33,833 nt of DNA, from positions 1-33,833 of the forward strand of contig PLIO01000243.1 in the NCBI GenBank assembly GCA_003140075.1. The letters are read 5' to 3'. A program made the position numbers and the translations under genes. Shown here piece by piece: positions 27,224 through 33,833 of this stretch (its first letter is position 1; each line of letters begins with the position of its first letter). The notes beneath the pieces were generated by a model. It was not told the origin of the DNA, did not search any database, and was given only the letters and a program-made list of their open reading frames with translations. The DNA comes from Acidobacteriaceae bacterium (lineage in GTDB: Bacteria; Acidobacteriota; Terriglobia; Terriglobales; Acidobacteriaceae).

Positions 27224-27433
27224 ATGCTGACGCAAGTCACTATACCTACACTAGTTGCGGAGACAAACACGGCCGAGTTATCCAACAAGCTGCAGCAAAT
27301 TCGTCGTTTGCGAGTCGATCGAGTGCAGCCCGGCTCGCGGCATCTGCAGTCTGCGCTGGAAACCGCCAAGCGCAAACCCGGCGCTCCGACCGCCGACGTA
27401 TCGTATATCTTCATTGGTCTTTTGCCGTCGTAG
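27224..27433 (+). CDS. Candidate RiPP precursor peptide (69 residues)
   Basis: A short gene directly before two radical SAM enzymes of peptide-modifying type. The product begins MLTQVTIPTL, continues with a charged helical stretch (about residues 17-52, rich in Leu, Arg, Gln and Lys) that would suit a leader, and ends with a hydrophobic, aromatic segment DVSYIFIGLLPS. The likely modified core is this last part, with Tyr 61 and Phe 63 as possible cross-link or methylation sites. There is no Cys, so thioether formation on the precursor itself is excluded. The stop is 15 nt before the radical SAM gene start. I know no named precursor family with this ending. Identification rests on position, size, Shine-Dalgarno strength and leader/core layout. 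Confidence 0.7.
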   Translation: MLTQVTIPTLVAETNTAELSNKLQQIRRLRVDRVQPGSRHLQSALETAKRKPGAPTADVSYIFIGLLPS

Positions 27434-27448
27434 GACGGATGACTGTTT

Positions 27449-28594
27449 GTGTATGTAGCCAATACATTTATTCTAAAAGCCACGTCCACGTGCAATCTGC
27501 GCTGCGGCTACTGCTATATGTTTGAGCAGGCCGACAGGTCTGCCGAGTACCAGCCGCCTGTCATGGACAGCGCGGTGCTTCGTTCGGCGGCTTGCGCCAT
27601 TGCGGCCTACTGTGCCAAGTTTCACCAACCCAAGGCCCTTATTGTTTTCCACGGAGGTGAGCCTACACTCGCCGGCCCGGCTTGGTTTCGTCAGGCGGTG
27701 CAAGTCTTCGGCGCCCACATGCCAGCCGCATGCTCCACTTCCTTCGCCATGCAAACCAATGGGGTATTGTTGAACGACGATTGGGTGAATCTTTGCGCAG
27801 AGCTAGAGATCGGCGTCAGCATCAGCTTGGACGGTCCGCCCGCTGTGCACGACCGCCAGCGTACAAAGGCCACTGGTGCCGGGTCTTACCGTGATGCGGT
27901 TGCCGCAATTCAGCGCATCCAACGCCATGCTGGAATGCAGCGACTGTTCGGCGGCGTGTTGTGTGTGGTGAACCCCAGCGAAGATGGCCGCGCTATTTAT
28001 CGTCATTTTCGTTCGCTCGGAATCGAAACCATGGACTTTCTGTTACCGGTGGAAGCCAACTGGGACCATCCACCATCCGGCTGCGCCAGTCCCACGCCGT
28101 TCGCCGATTACCTCATCCCAATCTTCGACGAGTGGTGGAGCGAGAACAACCCCAAGGTTCGCATTACCTATTTCGATAGTTTGCTTCACCTGCTGGTGGG
28201 CTCCCGAGTTCATTCCGATGCTCTCGGCGGCGACCCGCTTACGATGGTAGTGGTCGATTGTGACGGGAGTATCGAGCCGGTCGATTCGCTGCGCGCCTGC
28301 GGCAACGGATTCACCAAACTGGGATTGAACACGAAGGCCGATCCTATCGAGCGCGCCTTTCAGCATCCTACGTTTCAGTTGGCGCTGGCAGGCCAGGAAG
28401 GCTTATGCGCAACCTGCCGCAGATGCGAACTGCGAGATATCTGTGGCGGCGGCTATCTGCCGTCACGATTCCGGCAAGCCAACGGCTTCGATAACACCAG
28501 CGTCTATTGCGCCGACCTCACGAAGCTAATCCATCATGTGGTGGATGCCTGCGCCCTTCACCTCACATCCGTAACCTCACAGCCATGCGTATAG
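27449..28594 (+). CDS. Radical SAM/SPASM peptide-modifying enzyme (FxsB-like)
   Basis: A 381-residue radical SAM enzyme. The N-terminal CNLRCGYC (C15, C19, C22) binds the SAM-cleaving 4Fe-4S cluster, and FHGGEPTLA follows as the typical second motif. The C-terminal half carries a SPASM-type Cys set (CDGSIEP, RACGNG, CATCRRCELRDICGGG and a final SVYCADL), which would hold auxiliary clusters. The ICGGGYLPSRF...GFDNTSVYCADL ending resembles the FxsB-type and cyclophane-forming peptide maturases. It probably cross-links side chains in the adjacent precursor. The start is GTG at 27449, because an in-frame TGA lies just upstream; its Shine-Dalgarno is weak. It overlaps the next gene by 10 nt. Confidence 0.92.
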   Translation: MYVANTFILKATSTCNLRCGYCYMFEQADRSAEYQPPVMDSAVLRSAACAIAAYCAKFHQPKALIVFHGGEPTLAGPAWFRQAVQVFGAHMPAACSTSFAMQTNGVLLNDDWVNLCAELEIGVSISLDGPPAVHDRQRTKATGAGSYRDAVAAIQRIQRHAGMQRLFGGVLCVVNPSEDGRAIYRHFRSLGIETMDFLLPVEANWDHPPSGCASPTPFADYLIPIFDEWWSENNPKVRITYFDSLLHLLVGSRVHSDALGGDPLTMVVVDCDGSIEPVDSLRACGNGFTKLGLNTKADPIERAFQHPTFQLALAGQEGLCATCRRCELRDICGGGYLPSRFRQANGFDNTSVYCADLTKLIHHVVDACALHLTSVTSQPCV

Positions 28595-30444
28595 CGCTTG
28601 TAAACATGCCTTTTGCCTCTGCCGCGCGCCCTAGTCTAGCGCTAGGCCTGCTGCAGTCGCTGGCCAATCGGCGGGGTCACAACTGCTGTTCAAAATACTT
28701 CAACACCTTGTTTGCCCGCTTGCTTGGCTACCAAGCCTACCGCAAGATGGCTGATTACTTTCCCGTCCCGCTGCTGGCCGGCGAATGGGTGTTTTCACAG
28801 GCCTTCTACGGCCAGGGCATTTCGTCGTGGGACGCGTACGAACGCAATGTTCTTGACGACCCTCTACTCACATTGCCCCTCGACTCCCGCAACCTAGTGC
28901 AAGCCGCGCTCCGACATACCCATGAGTTTCTTCAGCTCTGCCTGCAGAGCTGCGATTGGTCGCAATACCGGATGGTCGGATTCACCAGCACGTTTGAGCA
29001 AACCATGGCCAGCATGTGTCTGGCGCGACTTATCAAACGGCAGCACCCAAACGTCACCATTGTCATGGGCGGGGCGAATTTCGAATCCGGCATGGCGCAA
29101 CCTTATCTACATCTTTTTCCGTTTGTGGATTACATCTGCTGTGGCGAAGCTGACGTGAGCTTTCTCCAACTCTGCGAGGCGCTGGAAAATCAAGCCAGCC
29201 ATTCCGCCCCGCCCCAAGGCTTCCTATCCCAGGCATATTCGCAGACCACACACCCGCCCAAACTGCAAGACATGGATAGCCTACCCTATCCCGACTTCGA
29301 CGATTTCTTCCGCGCAGTCCGTCATTCCGGTGTCGATGCTGCGATGATTCCAATGGAAGCGGCCCGCGGCTGCTGGTGGGGCGAGAAATCTCACTGCACG
29401 TTTTGCGGGTTGAACGGGCAAAGCATGCGCTTCCGGCAGAAATCCACGGGCCGTGTGGCCGCAGAAACCGCCTATCTGACCGCCCGTTACCAGCCGCAAC
29501 TCCTGTCCTTTTCGGACAATATTCTCTCGCGCGATTACATGAAGAACCTGCTGCCCCAGTGGGCCTCCGATAGCGAAGCATCGCAGACCCGGAAGTTCTT
29601 CGAGGTTAAATCGAACATGACGCGTGACGAACTCGTTTTGCTGAAACAGGCGGGCATCGCCTTGATTCAGCCTGGCATTGAAAGCTTAGCGGATCGCACG
29701 TTGCGCATTATGGGCAAAGGCGTCACGGCCGCCCAAAACATCGCCTTGCTGCGATGGTGCATGGAGATTGGCATCGAAGCGCATTGGAACTTGATCTATG
29801 GGTTCCCCGGTGAAGATCCCGCCGGCTTTGGCGCGACCACGGAACTGATCCAAAAGCTTTCTCACCTCAGTCCGCCGCAAGGGTGCTTTCCCATTCGAGT
29901 CGATCGCTTCAGCCCGAACTACGAACGCTGGCAACAGCACGGGTTCCGATCAATCGCGCCGGTCCGCGCCTATAGTCACGTATTCGCCGCCGCACCCGAG
30001 GACATTGCCCAACTGGCCTACTTTTTCGATTACGAACACGCGCAATCGGCAGCCCTTCCGGAACTCGCCGCACCCATGCGAGCTTTCTGGGACCTGTGGC
30101 TACAGCACCACTCCACTGGGCGCGGAGGCGAATTTGCTGTCGTCGAGACCGGCGCCGATGGTTGCACAGTTTCCGATACACGCTTTAACCGCCGAGCTGA
30201 GTGCTGGCAGCTAACATTGCCTGAGACCAGCGTTTTGCTGGCCTGCGACCTGCCCGTGGGACCTCGCCGTCTCACACCTCACCAGAAAGAGACGCTGGAA
30301 AGCCTGCTGCGACGTGAGATTGTGCTGGAGTGCGGCGACAAGCTCATCGCCGCTCCACTCATTCCACAGAGCATTCGCGAACAATTCAGATACGTACCAA
30401 ATGCACTGTCCGATGAGAACCGCTGTTCCCTCCTCCAGCGCTAA
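28585..30444 (+). CDS. B12-type radical SAM RiPP maturation protein, probable C-methyltransferase
   Basis: A 619-residue enzyme of the 'RiPP maturation radical SAM protein 1' type. The N-terminus (ALVNMPFASAARPSLALGLL) and the MGGANFESGM region form the cobalamin-binding half; the radical SAM cluster motif is GCWWGEKSHCTFCGLNG, in which C263-X7-C271-X2-C274 replaces the usual CX3CX2C. The mid part (RTLRIMGKGVTAAQN, HWNLIYGFPGED) is the barrel. The last 150 residues are a family-specific tail. Relatives are thought to C-methylate unactivated carbons in peptides. Here the substrate should be the 69-residue precursor, possibly after the SPASM enzyme. The start at MRIALVN overlaps the end of the previous gene. 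There is no clear terminator after the stop. Confidence 0.92.
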   Translation: MRIALVNMPFASAARPSLALGLLQSLANRRGHNCCSKYFNTLFARLLGYQAYRKMADYFPVPLLAGEWVFSQAFYGQGISSWDAYERNVLDDPLLTLPLDSRNLVQAALRHTHEFLQLCLQSCDWSQYRMVGFTSTFEQTMASMCLARLIKRQHPNVTIVMGGANFESGMAQPYLHLFPFVDYICCGEADVSFLQLCEALENQASHSAPPQGFLSQAYSQTTHPPKLQDMDSLPYPDFDDFFRAVRHSGVDAAMIPMEAARGCWWGEKSHCTFCGLNGQSMRFRQKSTGRVAAETAYLTARYQPQLLSFSDNILSRDYMKNLLPQWASDSEASQTRKFFEVKSNMTRDELVLLKQAGIALIQPGIESLADRTLRIMGKGVTAAQNIALLRWCMEIGIEAHWNLIYGFPGEDPAGFGATTELIQKLSHLSPPQGCFPIRVDRFSPNYERWQQHGFRSIAPVRAYSHVFAAAPEDIAQLAYFFDYEHAQSAALPELAAPMRAFWDLWLQHHSTGRGGEFAVVETGADGCTVSDTRFNRRAECWQLTLPETSVLLACDLPVGPRRLTPHQKETLESLLRREIVLECGDKLIAAPLIPQSIREQFRYVPNALSDENRCSLLQR

Positions 30445-31224
30445 TACTGCATGTCGCCTCCTTTCAATTTATGACTTCCAACGTGGTACGCACTGAAAAC
30501 GCCTTCTGAAAGACGTCGATGTGGCATCGCCGTGAAAGGGCCGCAGCGCCAGCTTCGGCCGGGAGATTCCTACGCTCTCGACGCTCTCCGCGTCTTTGAA
30601 CATGCACCCATTTTTATGGCGTCGCCAATGCCAGCGACAATTTCTTGAACGTAAGCTACGGGATTCGCGGTATTGCTTACAACCGTCGCGTCGCTTTAGT
30701 ATCGCCTTGATTCGGGCGGTCATGGGTTAGCGCCAGGCTGACTGGCATTCAGACCCTCACGACCGCGTTCTTCATCGAGCATTCACTGTCTGTAAAAGGC
30801 ATGGCAATCTCAAAGGCAGGCCCATCGCTTGCAAACAAACACTTAGCCGCAGCGTTCCTGCGCAGACTGCGGAATTTACGCCAAACGACACGAGTGTTCT
30901 TTCTCAGCTGAAAGCTGGCCGCATGAGAAGTTCTCGACGGCTACGCTACTCAGTTTCTTAAATCCTAGAGAGGAGCAGCTCAATTCTTCTCCGTGACCCC
31001 CAAAAATGGTCGCGAGTCTACGTGATTTACCCGAGTTTCATGGGGTAGTCAAGACGCGTATCTTGCGAATGATTGCGGGAAAGAGCCACCGTCCGGCTCC
31101 GTACTCGGACCAAACGGCGAATCGCGTGCCAAGAGTTCACAAGTTTTGCGTCTCTCCACATCGAACCTGGCGGGATAGACATGAACCCTGGCATGACACA
31201 CATCGCCGATGTGGAGCGTTTGAC
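30445..31224. other. Non-coding stretch after the RiPP genes
   Basis: About 780 nt with no supportable gene. Short open frames on both strands are not protein-like. Small palindromes are present (CAGCT/AGCTG at 30905-30917 and GAGAA/TTCTC at 30925-30935). No convincing terminator or promoter was seen. An in-frame upstream extension of the next gene (from 31006) is rejected for lack of family-like sequence. Confidence 0.55.
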
Positions 31225-31749
31225 ATGGCAATGAAATCAGCAGCCGCTTACGGAATTTATTCCCAGAACATCGCTTTGAGCGATATTGTGCACAATCTAA
31301 ACCAGGCCGGCTTTGAGAACGAAAGTATCTGTATGATGCTGCCTCCCGGCCATCCTATTGCATCGATCGTTCGGGACGCGAGCCTGTTTAATGGCGAAAA
31401 GGAAGCCAGTGCGGTGACCGCCGGACTGATTGGGTGGCTCTCGGAGTTCGGGGCCGTCCTGATTCCCACCGTAGGCTTCTTCATCCGATCACAGGCGTTT
31501 TTTCACGCTCTCATGGTAGCGCGCGAGGCGCCGGCACTCTGTGGAAATGTCAGAACGCTGGTGGGGCTCGGCTTTTCGGAGAGAGAAGCAGAAAGGTTCG
31601 AGGATCAACTCGGCAACCTTGGAGTCCTGGTGTACGTCTCCTGCGCGGAGGGCGCGAGAACACTCTGGGCCAGAGAAGTACTACGGCACACCGGAGCACA
31701 GGAGGCGGCTACGCTAGAAGAAAGAATGAGTGCCGCAGCCACGGCCTGA
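31225..31749 (+). CDS. Small stress-type protein (general stress protein 17M-like)
   Basis: A 174-residue protein. The N-terminal YGIYSQNIALSDIVHNLNQAGF segment, with a short beta-alpha pattern, resembles the 17M-like domain of bacterial stress proteins common in Acidobacteria. A hydrophobic Gly/Ala-rich middle (VTAGLIGWLSEFGAVLIPTVGFFI) could insert in or lie on the membrane. The C-terminal part (GFSEREAERFEDQLGNLGVLVYVSC) matches the family's repeated 'escape from overlap' layout. The start ATG 31225 is supported by GGAG eight bases upstream. The exact function is unknown. It is not linked to the biosynthetic genes by spacing or strand grouping and probably belongs to the flank. Confidence 0.7.
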   Translation: MAMKSAAAYGIYSQNIALSDIVHNLNQAGFENESICMMLPPGHPIASIVRDASLFNGEKEASAVTAGLIGWLSEFGAVLIPTVGFFIRSQAFFHALMVAREAPALCGNVRTLVGLGFSEREAERFEDQLGNLGVLVYVSCAEGARTLWAREVLRHTGAQEAATLEERMSAAATA

Positions 31750-31998
31750 CCAGCGTGTCCGAACCGCCATGTCGCGTCCCTGCTTCCCCGCAATCCCCAT
31801 TCACTGGGCATCGGCTTGCTCCGAGGATCCTCCGGGTAGTCGGTTCGAATCAGCCCTACAGGAAAGACCCTAGAGTCATCCTACAGTTCTTCGTGTTATG
31901 AATCGATGTCACCTGTGGATTCCTCCTAGATTCACTTTTCAAACAGATGTTTTGATTATCCCTGCTTTTGGTGGTTCAGCGGTCTGCAGGAGAAGAAA

Positions 31999-33833
31999 AT
32001 GAAGAGAAACAGCCAAGACTCGGCGGCTGCCGTTGCTGACGGCGCCTCCGAAGACAAGACAAACAAGAACAACGGGAATTCCGCCCTGGTCGCTCAACCA
32101 ACCGCGGCCGATCTTAGCGTGATCTTGGGCAGCCTGCAAACCATGCGGGATGGCGACTTTTCCGTGCGACTTCCGGGATCCTGGACAGGACTGGCGGGGA
32201 AGATTGCCGATACTTTCAATTCCATTGTTGCCGCCAACCAGCAAATGGCCGGAGAACTGAAGCGGGTTGGGCAGGTAGTGGGAAAAGAAGGCCGGACGCG
32301 CGAGCGCACCCGGTTTCATGAATCCAGAGGCGCGTGGGGCGAGATGGAAGTTTCGATAAACACATTGGTTGAGGATCTGCTGCGCCCAACTGAGGGTGTG
32401 ACCCGTGCCATCGCGGCTGTTGCCCAGGGGAACCTGACCCAAACCGTACGCCTGGACGTGGACGGACGGCCACTGGAGGGCGAGTTCCTGCGCTCCGCCA
32501 ACATCGTCAACACCATGATTCAGCAGCTTAGCGTCTTCACCGCCGAGGTAACGCGCGTAGCGCGTGAGGTTGGCACGGACGGTAAGCTGGGTGGCCAGGC
32601 GCAGGTGCCTGGCGTGGCGGGCACATGGAAGGATCTCACGGACTCCGTTAACTCGATGGCCAGCAACCTCACCGGCCAGGTTCGCAACATCGCTGAAGTC
32701 GCAACTGCCGTTGCCAGCGGCGACCTCTCCCGCAAGATTACCGTCGATGTGCGCGGCGAAATTCTCCAGCTCAAGGAAGCCATCAACACGATGGTCGACC
32801 AGTTGCGTTCATTTGCCTCTGAGGTGACGCGCGTTGCCCGTGAAGTGGGAACGGACGGGAAGCTGGGCGGACAGGCCGTCGTCGTGGGCGTGGCTGGTAC
32901 CTGGAAGGACCTTACGGACTCCGTCAACGCCATGGCCGGTAACTTGACGGCCCAGGTGCGGAACATCGCGGAAGTAACCACCGCTGTCGCCCGCGGCGAT
33001 TTGTCGCGCAAAATCACGGTCGATGTAAAGGGCGAAATTCTCGAACTCAAGGACACCATCAACACGATGGTAGACCAGCTCAACGCATTCGCCGGTGAAG
33101 TTACCCGTGTGGCGCGCGAAGTGGGTACCGAAGGCAAGCTCGGCGGACAAGCGCAGGTGCCCGGAGTTGGCGGCACCTGGAAAGATCTGACGGACAACGT
33201 GAACTTCATGGCCAGCAACCTCACCGGCCAGGTACGAAACATCGCCGAGGTAGCGACGGCGATTGCGAATGGCGATCTTTCGCGCAAAATCACGGTCGAT
33301 GTCCGGGGTGAGATTTTGCAGCTCAAAGAAACGCTGAACACGATGGTGGATCAGCTCAACCGCTTCGCCGGCGAAGTGACCCGTGTGGCGCGCGAAGTCG
33401 GCACGGAAGGGCGTCTCGGAGGACAGGCCAACGTGCCTGGCGTCGCTGGCACCTGGAAGGATCTTACCGACTCTGTTAACTCGATGGCCGGAAACCTGAC
33501 CGGCCAGGTGCGCAACATCGCAGAGGTGACTACTGCGGTCGCACGTGGGGATTTGTCGCGCAAGATCACGGTCGACGTGAAGGGCGAAATCCTCGAGCTC
33601 AAGAACACGATCAATACAATGGTGGACCAGCTCAACGCGTTCGCCGGCGAAGTGACGCGTGTGGCGCGCGAAGTCGGTACCGAAGGCAAGCTGGGCGGAC
33701 AAGCTCAAGTACCTGGAGTGGCCGGCACCTGGAAAGATCTAACTGACAATGTGAACTTCATGGCCAGTAATCTCACCGGTCAGGTGCGAAACATTGCCGA
33801 AGTCGCCACCGCCGTGGCTCGCGGCGACTTGTC
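31999..33833 (+). CDS. Multi-HAMP sensor protein, probable hybrid histidine kinase, 3' end outside window
   Basis: The open frame starts at ATG 31999 after a good AGGAG (six-base spacing) and runs to the right edge without a stop, 611 complete codons. There is no signal peptide or membrane segment near the start; the first 35 residues are polar. Two more divergent HAMP-like segments (about residues 40-180) precede five near-identical units of 92 residues ([34 protein letters not shown]). Such tandem HAMP arrays are typical of soluble Nik1-type hybrid histidine kinases that sense osmotic or other stress, with kinase and receiver domains at the C-terminus, which here lies outside. The kinase identity is therefore inferred from the array alone. 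Confidence 0.85.
   Translation, partial: MKRNSQDSAAAVADGASEDKTNKNNGNSALVAQPTAADLSVILGSLQTMRDGDFSVRLPGSWTGLAGKIADTFNSIVAANQQMAGELKRVGQVVGKEGRTRERTRFHESRGAWGEMEVSINTLVEDLLRPTEGVTRAIAAVAQGNLTQTVRLDVDGRPLEGEFLRSANIVNTMIQQLSVFTAEVTRVAREVGTDGKLGGQAQVPGVAGTWKDLTDSVNSMASNLTGQVRNIAEVATAVASGDLSRKITVDVRGEILQLKEAINTMVDQLRSFASEVTRVAREVGTDGKLGGQAVVVGVAGTWKDLTDSVNAMAGNLTAQVRNIAEVTTAVARGDLSRKITVDVKGEILELKDTINTMVDQLNAFAGEVTRVAREVGTEGKLGGQAQVPGVGGTWKDLTDNVNFMASNLTGQVRNIAEVATAIANGDLSRKITVDVRGEILQLKETLNTMVDQLNRFAGEVTRVAREVGTEGRLGGQANVPGVAGTWKDLTDSVNSMAGNLTGQVRNIAEVTTAVARGDLSRKITVDVKGEILELKNTINTMVDQLNAFAGEVTRVAREVGTEGKLGGQAQVPGVAGTWKDLTDNVNFMASNLTGQVRNIAEVATAVARGDL
32545..33833 (+). repeat. Tandem 276-bp repeat encoding HAMP units
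   Basis: Unit starts, set at the conserved GEVTR/AEVTR codon, lie at 32545, 32821, 33097, 33373 and 33649, exactly 276 bases apart. The last unit is cut by the window. Protein units are close to identical and alternate in type: units 1, 3 and 5 read [17 protein letters not shown], while 2 and 4 read [12 protein letters not shown]. Where the linker is visible, units 1 and 3 have RGEILQLK and units 2 and 4 have KGEILELK. Confidence 0.9.

Noticed and set aside
30560..30690. Minus-strand stretch reading like VAYVQEIVAGIGDAIKMGA
   Set aside because: It is short, bounded by stops and without a start or Shine-Dalgarno; too little to call a gene remnant.
31810..31870. GGTTCGAATC, a tRNA T-loop-like sequence
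   Set aside because: The flanking bases do not form a T stem and no acceptor or anticodon arm could be found around it.

Overview
The window is about 33.8 kb of moderately GC-rich bacterial DNA that looks like an Acidobacteriota chromosome, plausibly Solibacter-like. This is inferred from an ADOP-type (acidobacterial duplicated orphan permease) protein, a small stress-type protein of a kind I associate with Acidobacteria, and a long multi-HAMP kinase. No rRNA, tRNA, IS element or CRISPR array was seen.

Layout. (1) Positions 1-23895, all on the minus strand, form a lipopeptide-type NRPS gene cluster. In transcription order: a class I/II aminotransferase; a FAAL / luciferase-like monooxygenase / ACP fusion; an MbtH-like protein; an ADOP-type permease; a flavin reductase; a tryptophan-halogenase-family enzyme; a 3287-residue NRPS (FAAL-ACP-C-A-PCP-C-A-PCP-E); and a second NRPS (C-A-PCP-C...) that runs off the left edge. 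The later genes are tightly packed: an 8-nt overlap between reductase and halogenase, a 28-nt gap to NRPS 1, and an ATGA overlap between the two NRPS genes. (2) Positions 23896-24863 are a long non-coding divergent region with repeated, operator-like sequences. (3) Positions 24864-30444, plus strand, hold an FAD-dependent oxidoreductase followed by what I read as a compact RiPP locus: a Cys-rich protein, a 69-residue candidate precursor with a strong Shine-Dalgarno, a radical SAM/SPASM enzyme and a B12-type RiPP-maturation radical SAM enzyme. (4) Positions 30445-31224 hold no convincing gene. (5) Positions 31225-33833, plus strand, carry a small stress-type protein and the start of a multi-HAMP sensor kinase cut by the right edge.

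How the genes work together. The NRPS line appears to activate a fatty acid as an adenylate, load it on an ACP and condense it with amino acids. Read by eye, the A-domain pockets suggest a small residue (possibly Gly), then Ser epimerised to D-Ser, then a Gln-like residue; the rest lies outside the window. MbtH would support the A domains. The flavin reductase would feed reduced flavin to the halogenase and possibly to the monooxygenase. The permease may export or protect against the product. The RiPP genes suggest a separate, ribosomally made peptide modified by two different radical SAM enzymes; this is the part most likely to be undescribed.
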